Part shown: positions 22,560 to 33,900 of the stretch, one piece after another
How the letters are laid out: each line of letters opens with the position of its first letter
Numbering within the stretch: position 1 is the first letter of the stretch
DNA from: Symbiodinium natans
Lineage: Eukaryota > Sar > Dinophyceae > Suessiales > Symbiodiniaceae
Assembly (NCBI GenBank): GCA_905221605.1
Contig: CAJNDS010002506.1
Span: 212,501 to 276,500, forward strand
Reading direction: 5' to 3'
Length of the DNA stretch: 64,000 bases
The notes under the pieces: generated by a model
What the model saw: the letters and a program-made list of their open reading frames with translations, nothing else
Database searches by the model: none
Told to the model about the DNA's origin: nothing
Program-made: the position numbers and the translations under genes

Positions 22560-24715
22560 ACTCCATCAACACCCTCGAAACGTCAATCTCTGAATCAAGA
22601 TGTGCGCAACTGGCCCCACCACGCGCAGAACAGACCCCCCCCCCCCACCCAGTCCACCACTGGATGCACACGCCGCCCCGGCCATCTGTTAGCTCAGATT
22701 GTGCTGCCGATCCCCCACTGTACTCAGTCGACATACCAGGTGCTAGAGCTTCTGAAATGACGCGCTGCGCTAGGCGGACAGGATGATGCGGTCGACCTCG
22801 TCTTTCCACTCGGCCCGCGGCGAAGACAAGATAAGGGCATCTGAAGATGGGTGTGAGCATGGCGGGCGTGAGAGTTCATCAAGGATAAAGCACACTTTCG
22901 TCCGACTAATTTCCACAGGTTCCTGCTGCAGTCTTTCGATGTCAGGTCAGCAGCCACGGCACGCGGCGAAGCCCAATGCACCATCCTCAGAAGAAGCGTT
23001 ACACGTGCCCGCTGCAAGTCGCCCTTCTGCAATGTTCTGCATCCTGATTCTTGCATGGACTCTTGGATACGTATGCCACGAATGGCCAAGCTCAGGCATT
23101 CGACGAGCAAAGCGGCGTCGCGCCCAGTCTTTTTTTGTAGTCATGCGAGGGTGTAGCCTTCAGGCGGTGAATCGGCCCTCACTATCAGAAATTAGGGAAC
23201 CATGGGCGAGTGGCCCCTTGCCGAGCGATCAGGAGAAGCTGGTCTCAAAGCAACCATCTCAGACTCGGACGAAGGTCTGCTGGCTTTGTTTGTGATAGTG
23301 ACGCACAGAGTATGAATAGACGATGCACTGCGTGTCCGCATCTTGCATGGTGTGTATCCGTGTAGCCCGTGAAGGAGTTGCAAAGTGATTCGAAGCGCCC
23401 GGCAGCTCTGAGAATCAGCTCCGAGAGCCCGGGCGCCCAGAAATCTGGAAGCTTCGAAGCTTAAGCTTCAACGGTTGCAGGGGTTACCGGGTTACCCGGT
23501 TTATTCCATGAGTGGAGAGACAAGTGCACACACGACCTGTGTCAAATGCTCTTTAACAGCTTCGTGCGCCCGCCTCGGCCCCTGTGGCCTCTGATGAGGA
23601 TGATGAGGTTTCAGGAAGCCCGTGAAAACAGGAATCCGAAGCTTTGCAAAATTCCATTCAACTCCTCCATCCGCCATGGCGTCGGTGTGAAGGCCGCCAC
23701 AAACTCAAACTAACATTGCCCCACTGAATCAAGCTGTCGGCAGCCTCCTCTGGCTGCAGAAACTTTGGTTGGGGCACTTGGCTAGGCAGAGGTTTGAGCC
23801 CGCGAGTGTTCGGATACAGTCTGGCAGAGCGCTCCTGTTTCTGCTGCCGTCCATGTGTATCCACATATAAATATGTACATGTCCATGCAGACGTTCAGGG
23901 ATCTGGTCAGAGAATATCAGAAGCAAGTTGGTTCACCACTTGTTTCAATGATGGCTTAGCGTGCTCTGAGGGTTAATTGTAAACGCTTGTGCGCGCCGCC
24001 TCGGCAGCCGGGCTGGCCCAACACAGGGTGTAGCAGTGCAACCGCCCTAGGAGGGTGCAAAGGGGGGGTCTCAGGGGAGGGTTTAGGGGCCCGGCAAGAA
24101 ACAGGTCAGAATTGTTTTTGTAGGGAGTCGTGGGGGGGGGGGGGGGGAAGGGTTGGGAAGGGTGGAAGGAAACCAGAGCCTGGTCTGCTTGTTCTAGACG
24201 TTTCTTGGCTGGAAGCCGAGGCGAATTGACTTTGCGGGTAGTTCAATGTACTTGTACCTATGCCGCCTGAGATTTCCCGTGCAAGGCTATTTTGACGAGG
24301 AGGGCCCGGCCGTGAACCCAGCAGCTTCCTCTTCCCTGTGCCTGCTTGCGACTTCACGCTTCGAAGCATCCTTCTTTGAAAACAGCGTCTCACCCCCACC
24401 CCTAAACCCCTAGACCCTCACGTGGGAAGCCTTAGAAGAGCCGAACCAAGAACAGCGACCTGAGCGGCGCTTCTGCGCGGGTGACGCGGGGGCCTCGGAA
24501 ACTGCGGCTGGGCCCCGGTCCCTCACAGTGCTTCTTTTGAGAGTTCTATCACGTTCTATCTCTATACCTGTCCGATCCTTTCCGAAAGTGCATTGCCAGG
24601 CTGGCGCAGGTCACCCCGCAGAGTGCGGAGAATTTTACGCCGCGGAGCCAGGCCTCTCCTTCTCCGGGGGGGCTTTGTTTCAAGAGTTGTCATTTTTTGT
24701 TTTTCATTTTTGCTT
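22560..24715. other. Region without a recognised gene
   Basis: Overlapping open frames on both strands at 22,724-23,295, none with a recognised domain. A G-run lies at about 24,130-24,147. Confidence 0.35.
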
Positions 24716-24717
24716 AT

Positions 24718-24748
24718 GTTTTTTTTTTTTTTTTGGGGGGGGGGGGGT
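24718..24748 (+). repeat. Poly-T / poly-G junction
   Basis: T-run followed directly by a G-run. A similar T-run/G-run junction sits at about 39,675-39,707. Confidence 0.9.
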
Positions 24749-24879
24749 GGTGTGTAGCGGTAATTCTGGGTATTCAGGAGGGCTGTAGGAATATCTGGGA
24801 CGTCTAACTCGGGCGTGTGAAGAGTTTAAGTGTTGTGGGTTGAGGAGTTTGGGGTTTAGGGTGCCAGGATTCCACCACA

Positions 24880-25190
24880 ACTGCTATATGCAGCATTTCC
24901 AGCTTGTGAAGATTTGAAGCTTGTGAACATTTGAAGCTTGTGAAAATTTGAAGCTTGTTGACTTCTAGGAATGTGAGAATAAGCAGGATCGGAACTTGCG
25001 AACAGCCAGAAATGCTGTAGTGAGCTGTTGCAGCGATTCGAGTCTGTGAATGGTAGTTTTACAGCATCTAGAGGCCGTGAAGAGCCAGCAATGTTGTAAT
25101 TTGCAGAATGTCGAGCTTGTGAACAAGTCAGGTATGCTGTATGTTGCAGCATTTCGAGCCTGTGAACAGACAAAAACCTTGTAATTTTAA
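24880..25190. repeat. Degenerate tandem repeat (GCAGCATTT-GAGCTTGTGAA units)
   Basis: TTTGAAGCTTGTGAA occurs three times at 24,905-24,960; diverged units with GCAGCATTTCGAGC and CTGTGAACAG follow. No coding signal. Confidence 0.65.
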
Positions 25191-25644
25191 GGATGTGCCG
25201 CCAAGGAAAGAGCCGCCAACGTTTGGAAAGAAACAAACCCACCGGTTCTGCACGACGATGACCAGTTCCCTAGAATCATGGTTCTGTTTTTAGGCGCCCT
25301 GACACCGACCCGAAGCTTCCACATCGGAGCAAGTAACCCCCAAAAGGACTTTTATGCGGGGGAGCCAGATTGAGATGCTGAGCCCGCAGGTTGCAGCGGA
25401 GAGGCAGGGCAGCCCGGCGCCAAGGTTCTCACTGCCCCATTGGCTGCAGTCCCCAGGCCACGCCGCAATGGCAACAGAACCTAGAAAAAATGGTAGTAGT
25501 TTAAAAAAGGAAGAATTGTCAGGAACTAACATTATTAAAGTTGGATTCGTACAAGACTGGCTTCGGAGACTGACAAAAAAGAGCCCAGAGAGCGGAAGGC
25601 GGCAACATGTAGGATGCGGCCGGCTGTGGGACCTTTCTACTGCT

Positions 25645-25827
25645 TTGGCTTAGGGTTTAGGGTTAGGTTTTTGGGTTCAGGGTTTCGGGTTTAGGGTTTG
25701 GGTTTTAGGGTTTAGGGTTTAGGGTTTAGGGTTTAGGGTTTAGGGTTTAGGGTTTAGGGTTTAGGGTTTAGGGTTTAGGGTTTAGGGTTTAGGGTTTAGG
25801 GTTTAGGGTTTAGGGTTTAGGGTTTAG
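25645..25827 (+). repeat. Interstitial telomere-like array (TTTAGGG)n
   Basis: More than 20 units, clean from about 25,705 to 25,827. Shorter runs follow at about 25,976-25,988 and 26,026-26,044. Confidence 0.95.
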
Positions 25828-25829
25828 GT

Positions 25830-27670
25830 AAACAAATCACGAAGTAAACCGTTAAACTGTACACAGGAAGCCCCGCGCCACTCAGAACACACAAAGGCTT
25901 GCGGGCGTATATGCGCCAGCATTTACGCACGCCCGCCCCCTTTCCCTCCCCTTGGTATTCCTCCATTTCTCATGAGTTTAGGGTTTAGGCTTGTTGGGTT
26001 CCCCTCCCTCCGTGGTTCATGGTGTGGGTTTAGGGTTTAGGGTTAATTAGGCTTTGGGGTGTAGCGTTTTCGCTTTGCCAGACGTGGTTCATGGTGGGAT
26101 TGGGGTTTAGGATTTGGCTTCAAGCCCCCTCCCCCCCTGTGGTTCATGGTCGGTGGTTCATGTTTGGAGTAGCAAGAGTACTTGCAGTGGCACTTGTAGT
26201 TGTAGTTGTCATGGTCGCAGTCTAGGAGTAGTATCAGCAATAGTCGTTCTCATGGTAAGCCAATGCAAAGTGAGACTGCCCTTGACTTTCCTTTGCAAGC
26301 GACTGGAGGAGTTCGTTTTCGTGTTCATCTGCTTAACAATGACATTTATCCAAACCTTGTCACTTGTAGAATGAACAGTGCATCTTTGAAAGGGAAGGGT
26401 GAAGAGCACCGCTCTTAAGTGTTTGTTCTGTTCATCTTTCTGGGACAAGGTGCAAGACCACAGCCTTTCGTCTAAAATATTCTTGCCCTGGACAACGCTT
26501 TCCACCAGCCGTTGTCAACCCTGCAGAAGTAGAGGCCCCCTCATCTCCATCCATCTACTCCCATCCGGTGGAAATCTCTCCGCGAAGGCACCTAAACCAT
26601 TGACCTTTGGAAGATGAAAATTGAAGACCTCATCCTTAAAACGGCTCTATCTACTTGGAGCTCGACCCTAAACCAGTAAAGCCTTTGAAGAATGAAGGCT
26701 GTAACCCTCATCTTTATGAGGAGATTGCGCATATTCTTTTTTCGCTCTCTTGCAAATTCGTACAAGGATGCAATGCAGCCTATGATGGCGCAGCTTTGTC
26801 AACTACAGGCCCTTTCATCTTCATGCTTTTACTCCCGCCTACTGCCACCCCAAACGAACAATCTTCGGGCCCGTGAACCTGCAGGGCACTGGACTTGGGG
26901 CTTAGGAAGCTCTGGCCTGGGCTCTGCCCTAAAACCCTTAAACCCCCCCAGTCAGCTCTGAAGCCGTGGGCTGTGACATCTGAGGCCGATCCAGCGTGGT
27001 GAGGGTCGAGGAAGGCCGGCACAGGGCTGCAAGGTGATCTAGGGACAGGGTGGGTTTTGGGGGGGTTTGGGCGGATTTCTGGGGCACCCTGCAAGCTCGA
27101 ACTCCGACCAAATCAGCCAACCTCCGCCATTCTGACAAGTTCCGACGGATGCGTATAGGGCTCTCTTGAGCAGGCTCCCCGGGTGAGGTGCGGACTGCAC
27201 GGGCCTCGACATCTCAATGTAGGCCTTGGGAGGGGAGTTGGTGTATTGGGAAGTTTCAAGTATCGCGGCCCCGCAATTGGAGTCTAGGACCCCAAGCCGA
27301 TGTTCCTCTTTCCTGCAGTTCTATTTGACTGGCGGAGCCGAGGATGGGAGCATTCCAGAGATTGCTCGGGGCTCGGTTTGCCAGAAACATGGCAGCTGTT
27401 CTGCCAACAGGCCGTGGTCTTCCCCTGAGCATGTTGTAGCAGTACCTATGCTGAGAAGAGGGCAGAAGTCGGTTCCCCCCTCACTGATCGAAGGTGCTCG
27501 CATAAGCCCGCTCGTATTCGGCTACTGCGATCTTAGCCTTGTGGCGAGTTTTGCTCCATGGAAATGCTATGTGAGTGGTCTGCTGAGTACGTGTCGTGCT
27601 CTGACTCTCCTCATCCTCAGGCAGGTGGTGTGAGCCTGTCACTGAAGTCGCATCTACTTGCCTTTTTTTG
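25830..27670. other. Region without a recognised gene
   Basis: Open frames (for example 27,226-27,633 plus) without recognised domains. CCCTAAA-like decay near 26,925-26,945. Confidence 0.35.
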
Positions 27671-27675
27671 GGGAA

Positions 27676-27832
27676 ATGTTGTCAGTTTCGCTTGCGGCTT
27701 CATTTGTCATGGCTTTCCAGGCCAACCCCGAGAGCGACAGCGCTGCGCGGTGGGGAAGGCACCTCCTGTCACTTATGAAGATGCCGAAATCTGCAGCAAC
27801 ATTGCCGGCAACCCCACAAACCAACGTTTCAG
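27676..27832 (+). CDS. Possible first exon with N-terminal hydrophobic segment
   Basis: Starts ATG and reads MLSVSLAASFVMAFQA, signal-peptide-like, followed by a basic, alanine-rich stretch (RWGRHLLSLMKMPKSAA). It ends TTTCAG before GTAGGC, a plausible donor. Such leaders occur on secreted or plastid-targeted dinoflagellate proteins, but no downstream exon could be assigned. Confidence 0.3.
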
Positions 27833-27839
27833 GTAGGCT

Positions 27840-29320
27840 GGTGAAAGTTCTGACAGAACCGGTGCCCCTAACCGTCCCTAACCCTACAAAGCCCAGACCC
27901 TAAACCGCATCATCCGGAACCCCGCAGCAAACCCTCAAGGGCCTCGAGGCCTCAAGCCGAAAGATCCCTAGACCCTGATCGCCGGATTCAGGCAGACCAG
28001 CCCCCCTGACAACTTCACCCCGAGAAGCCAGGCCGCTTTTTTGTGTTGTTGGGAGGGCGGGCGTAAGGGCTTTAGGGTTTTGATAGGGTTAGTTTCAGGT
28101 TCGGGGTTCTTTCGTGCCTTCGTTGGGCTGTCTCTTGGGTAGGACACGGCGCAGTGCAGTTGGGGGCGCGGGGAATTGCATTCTCGTCGCAAGACCCACG
28201 GGTGCGCGGCAACGAACAAAAAAATAGCTGCAAATGGTAGGGTTTGACGGAGCTTTTGGGGGTAGGGTTCGTCAGCCAGGTTTTCATGTTACGTTCGTTT
28301 GCAGTCCTATACCCTAAACCTGGAGCCTATCCGCCCAAAAACCCTCAACCCTAAACCTTAAACCCTAAACCCTCAACCCCAAACCACCAGGACAAGTCCG
28401 TTCGGCTGAGCCGGCTTGACCAGGCGCGGATGCAGCAAAAGGCTTTGTGATATTGTGCTGTGCAATGCTGAGATGTGGGAAGTTTGTAGGGTTGTAGCTG
28501 TGCGCGGGGTTCCTTTTGATAAGGATGAGATGGGGGGTCGGCCCCCTGCTTTGGGAAATCCCCATGGCGAAAGAGCAGCTGTGGTCTCCAATGGCAAGTG
28601 GAAGCATGACGTAAGGTGCGCCGTGGAGATTCGCTGAGCATCCGTCTCAGCATGCGGATCTGCCGAACTCCTTTGCATATTCTGCATCCGTATGGAGAAC
28701 GCTCAGTTAGGTTACCCAAGATGTGATGCCAAAATGAGATGAACCCATTGGGTTGTCACATGGGTTAACACCGAAGGGGGTTCAAGGAATACCCGAATCT
28801 CCACTTCAAGGCGAAAACAGCGTTGTGTCTCTGTGTGTGTGTGTACAGCTCGAAGTGCCGCAATAAACGATCAAGCGGCTTTCAAGATGTCATAGGCCAC
28901 CAAGCGACATAGGTGCCGAGATCCTGAGGGATACCCGAGCAGTTTACACATCCTTGAAGCCTCACGGTTACTATCCTCTCTGCATCCGTATATTTCGCGC
29001 TTTTTCAGGCACGGTGTCCAAGCAAACTCTCTGACCACGCTGGTTTGTGCGTAGACAAGCCTGCTTACCGTACAATCTCAAGGGTGCAGGAATGCGCTGG
29101 CTCAGTTTAACGTTTAGGCTCGGCGTCTAGGAGTTTGGACATGTTTGGTTCCTGTGCGCATTTGGGCATGAAGCAGTCATGAAGCAGAGCTTGCCTGACA
29201 AGCTGCACCCCAGCAGGCCACGTAGAGCCTGAAGCCAGATGACAGTTGCTTGAACCAAACAGGAAGCAGCTTATTGCGCAAGGACCAGTCTTGGGAAGGG
29301 GGTGTTGCGCTGGTGCCATG
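27840..29320. other. Region without a recognised gene
   Basis: Short CCCTAAA decay at about 28,335-28,382. Open frames at 28,351-28,719 overlap on both strands and in several phases; none recognised. Confidence 0.35.
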
Positions 29321-29333
29321 CAAACTCATGAGG

Positions 29334-29396
29334 GGGTTTCCCAAAGTTTGGGGTACCTATTTTGGGCGTCTTCAAGGACCCCTATTTTCGGAAATG
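29334..29396. mobile_element. Foldback MITE family B, copy 2 (short)
   Basis: Left GGGGTTTCCCAAAGTTTGGGG, right CCCCTATTTTCGGAAATG, imperfect inverted ends. Flanked by CTCATGAGG (29,325-29,333) and CCCATGAGG (29,397-29,405), an 8/9 match that fits a 9-bp target duplication. Confidence 0.65.
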
Positions 29397-29429
29397 CCCA
29401 TGAGGCCTAGGATGGGTTCAAGTGTTTGT

Positions 29430-29659
29430 CCTTGACTCCTCACTTGCAAAGCCCGGAGCAAGACGCAGCAACAAATCTCTTGCATGTCTGGCTCAGGGCC
29501 ATGACCTTTAAACTTTTTCGTTTGGTGTTTGCGGCCAGGGCATGTCAGCATGTCTGCACAGACGATTTGTTGCCCAGATGCGATGCTTGGCTGAGGCCCT
29601 ATGAATCCGCAAAGCCAGCACTCATTGGTCTCCCCACAGAGTGGAGGCACGGCAAAGGT
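29430..29659 (+). CDS. Possible exon, unrecognised
   Basis: An open frame ending LIGLPTEWRHGK directly before GTGAGTG, a strong donor-like sequence (AAG before GTGAGT). No acceptor or family identified. It could be an upstream exon of the EF-hand gene that follows or a separate gene. Confidence 0.25.
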
Positions 29660-29897
29660 GAGTGTGGCGATAGACAAACTTGAGCTCACCTTCGCATGTG
29701 CAGGTCTCGACAGAGCATACACGCGCACCATCCTTTCGACAAGGAGCCTTGACAAGGACACACTGACAACTTGTGAAAGTAGCGGCTGCCACTAGAACTG
29801 CAAGGGCCTCTGCCACTAAATTGTCAGTGCTGCTGCTTCTGCACCTGCTGCAGAAGCAACCGCATTCTGTTCCTGCAGTAGTTGGTATATCTAGCAC

Positions 29898-30073
29898 CCT
29901 AAACCCGAAACCCTAAACCCTAAACCCTAAACCCTAAACCCTAAACCCTAAACCCTAAACAAACCCTAAACCCTAAACCCTAAACCCTAAACCCTAAACC
30001 CTAAACCCTAAACCCTAAGCCCTAAGCCCTAAGCCCTAAACCCTAAACCCTAAACCCTAAACCCTAAACCCTA
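29898..30073 (-). repeat. Interstitial telomere-like array (CCCTAAA)n
   Basis: About 24 units with a CCCTAAG variant block near 30,015-30,040. It lies upstream of the first exon assigned to the EF-hand gene. Confidence 0.95.
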
Positions 30074-30152
30074 AGTCTTGGCATGAGGTCTCGTACCTGA
30101 AGCCGGATCCGGTGCTCAGCGCGTTCAGCTTATTTTCTTTGATCTTGTGCAG

Positions 30153-30950
30153 ACAGGACATGGAGAAGGACATCGAGGAGGTGCCCTGGGGCCTTGGGGT
30201 AGGGTTTAGGGTTTAGGGTTTAGGGTTTAGGGTTTAGGGTTTAGGGTTTAGGGTTTAGGGTTTAGGGTTTAGGGTTTAGGGTTTAGGGTTTAGGGTTAGG
30301 GTTTAGGGTTTTAGGGTTTAGGGTTTAGGGTTTAGGGTTTAGGGATGTTCAGGGTTTAGGGTTTAGGGTTTAGGAAGCTTTCCAAACTGCAGGTCAAGTT
30401 GAGACAGTGCTTGAGAGCCCTGCCACAGGCCGCACAGGAGGTGTTCGACAAAGTGAAGGACCACAACGAGGCAGAGCCGACCAACGCATCTGCTCCACAA
30501 TCGAGCCATAGCCCTCGCATGTTTCGAGGCTTTCGAGGCTAATTATTCGGCTTCTGCGCCATATCGCAGTAACCCCAAATCCTAAAAACCCTGAGAACCC
30601 TAAGAACCCAAACGCCTAAACACCTAAACACCTAAACACCTAAACACCTAAACACCTAAACACCTAAACACCTAAACACCTAAACACCTAAGCTCCTAAG
30701 CTCCTAAGCTCCTAAACTCCTAAACTCCTAGACTCCTAGACTCCTAAACTCCTAAACCCTAAACTCCTAAACTCCTAAACTCCTAAACTCCTAAACTCCT
30801 AAACTCCTAAACCCTAAACTCCTAAACTCCTAAACCCTAAACTCCTAAACTCCAACTGAAATCAGGTCCACCGCTCCGACCTCCTGGAGGCCCTCGAGCT
30901 GCTGGGCTTCGTCTGCCCCAAGCAGAGCTGGGCCGCGAGCCCCAGAAGGG
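30153..30950 (+). CDS. EF-hand gene 1, exons 30,153-30,198; 30,393-30,485; 30,866-about 30,950
   Basis: Exon a reads QDMEKDIEEVPWGLG and ends at GTAGGG, which is also the first unit of a TTTAGGG array. Exon b (after ACTGCAG) reads VKLRQCLRALPQAAQEVFDK and ends EAEPTN at GCATCT, a GC donor. Exon c (after AATCAG) reads VHRSDLLEALELLGFVCPKQ. The b-c junction rebuilds a loop-like F-D-K-V-K-D-H-N-E plus an LLEALELLGF helix. The end of exon c falls at the start of another telomere-like array and is not exact. Confidence 0.65.
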
Positions 30951-33900
30951 GTTCGGGTTTAGGGTTTAGGGTTTAGGGTTTAGGGTTTAGGGTTTAGGGT
31001 TTAGGGTTTAGGGTTTAGGGTTTAGGGTTTAGGGTTTAGGGGTTTAGGGTTTTAGGGGTTTAGGGGTTTAGGGTTTAGGGTTTAGGGTTTAGGGTTTAGG
31101 GTTTAGGGTTTAGGGTTTAGGGCGAGTCCCAATACCCCTCGTACTGAGGAATGTGGGGTTTCGGTTTACGGTTTGGGTTTATGGTTTCGGGCTATGTGCT
31201 GTTCGTATTCGAGACCCTTCACTTGAGAATTCATCTAGCATTCCTATGATGATCGGGTATTGGGCTCCCTGACCAGAATTGACTCTAGGTTTGGGGCGGG
31301 GGGAGGAGGACTTGAGGGCTTTGCGGTTTGAGGGTGCAGGGGCTGTCTTGAAACGTCCCTGCACAGCAGAACCTCCCCCCCTTTACACTTGGCTGCAAGC
31401 TTGGAGCTTCCCCACCACCCCCCTCGCGCTTTAAGTTCTAAGCCTTGTTTACGGTCGCACTTCGAAAGGAGGTTGAGAAGCTGCATTTCTCACATGTTCC
31501 ATCACTCTTGGAACTCATGTTCGAGGGGCAGGGTGCTGATTGTCAATAACAGATGTTCTGTTCTACTCTTGATCTAGGGCTATTCTGAGTGCCATCAGCG
31601 AGGTCGACGAGATCTTCAACCAAATCAGCCCGCAGTACAACACCATCGAGATAGATGCTCTGGCCTAAGCACTCAACAATTCGAAGAGAACGCTCCCTTC
31701 TCGGAGGCCTGCATCGGCTGGACTTTCTTATCATCCTGGTGCGCTTTCCGTTGAGCTGAGCTGGCCCGGCTTTTTAGCGATCTGAGGACTTCATCGCATT
31801 CATCAAGCGGTACGCCACCTATCGAGATGAGGCGGAGTCACAAAGCAGGGACAATTTGGAAGCCGCTAAGCCGTCAGCGTTAACGCAAGCCCATGCGAGC
31901 CTCCATTTGGCTGCCAGTCTGGCAGCCGAGGAATGCCAAGAGTTTCTTGTACGTTTGTTGCTGTGACAAAGTGGGGGGGAGCTTGCCCAAGCTGTTCTGT
32001 ACCCCGGTGATAGCGTGATACCTGCTGAGTGCGACAGGGCAAGGAGCCTGGATGAGAATCCACCGGAACTCTGGCACTTTTAAAGCCCAAACGCTGCTGG
32101 TGAACCGAAGCTCGGCAAGTGCGGGAACATGCGGGAACCTCAACAGCCCTACTCGGAGGTTCATGGGTAGTTCTAATCAGGGTTATAGGTACCCTAAAGA
32201 AGGTTCTAAGCATAGTTACCCTACTTATCACCCCACTTAGAACTACCCATGAACCTCCAAGTCGTAGCGTGTCCTCCTTGGAGGCCTATGCCGCCGCCTT
32301 CGCGAATTGTGATGGAGATGGTTCTGGTCTGGTAGAGGCAAGCCGGTGCATTCCACCCTTCTGCCATGTTTCAAATCCTCATACAAAACGCTCACATCAG
32401 TGGAGGCTTCGGAAGTTGCCGTACTGCTACGCGACTTTGACATTGAGCCGATGTCGTGGGCCCGGAAAGCTTGAGCAAATGCCGCGCGCGGACGGGTGGG
32501 CCGGATGCGGGATCGTGCGGGCGTTCGCGCGGGTGTTCACGCGTGTACCGGGAACAACTTCCGTAGCAGACACATGGCTGACTTGGCAGGATTTGATCTC
32601 ATGTGATGTTTCGTGTGAACGTCGGCAAACCCTGCCAGAGAGTCGGAACAGAGGCAGCGGCACGTGCAAACGTGACAGTTCAATCACTCGCCTGCCCTAG
32701 GACTCACGTCCTGCAGGAGGCACGGGGCGCATGCCTACCAAGCAGGGTCAGCTTTTGCAAGCTGTGTAGCTGGTGGTGTCCTCCGAGGGCCTAGCTGGAC
32801 CCAAAGACACCGCTCAAACTCGAATCCTGAGCAGGTCATTGATGAGGTGGACAAGGACCGACAGAGGGCAGTAGGTGCAAAAAGCTCCTAATGAAGATGC
32901 ATTCTGTGATTTCCTGCTCTTCCGCCTGCCAGCAGATGAAGTGGCCAGAGTTTGAGCTGCCATCGTTGACTGAGCACGCAGCCGCCTGCTGTGTCCGCAT
33001 GGGAGGGATGGAGGCATGCGAAAGGCTCTGATAGACTCTGATAGACCGACTTGAACAGCCCTCCAGGACCGTGGAGGAACTTTGGACATTGATGAGTTCA
33101 AGGAGGTTCGCAGTCCAGAAGTCAAGAGGATTCAAGAGGCTTCCAAGCCATCCTGGCCACCCTCGCATCGTGACGAGCCCTGCACCACCCCCTTGGCCTA
33201 TCCTTGGCAGTTGATGGACCTATTGCTGCTTCGAGAAGGGTTCACTGCCAGCGAGTACGAGGTGCCACGGGCCAGTCGGGAGGCTTGCAGGGAGGCTTCA
33301 GCAAGAAACGTTTCTCTAGCAAGTGAACGGTGGAAGCCGCTGCTTGCTCGTCCCCTTTGGGCCTTAGAGACCCTGTTGTCAAGAGGGATCAGGGTCATAT
33401 GGATCATCATGTGTCCTGAAAGGAGTTCGTCGGCATCTTTGAGCGCCATGACCGTGACGAGACCGCGGAGCTGGACAGCAAGGCCTGCCGAATCCACCAT
33501 GTTCCGAGCAAGCCGCGAGTTCGTTGACCCCCGAGTTCAGGAATTCCAGACCATCCTCAATTGGCTGGGCTTCTGCTGGCCTGCTGAGAGGACGCAGAAG
33601 GTGCTGGCCCAGGCCCTGTGGGTTGCATGAAGTTCTGTCTTCGTTCTGGGCTCGGGCAGAAGGCGAAGGGTCCGGAGCGCTTTATAGGCTCGTAGACCTC
33701 GAAGCCTCCCCTCAATGGTTATAGCCCGAACCCGAAACCCCAGCGGAACGCAGAGCGAGGTGGACCATGAGGACAACGGCAAGCTGAACCAGCGCCAGTA
33801 CCTGCAGTGCATGCGGCGCGTGCGCGAGTCGGAGCTCGAGGCGTCCGTGTTTCTGGCACATGTGCACAAGTCTTGGAGGATCCAAAGCCTTAAGCCCCTA

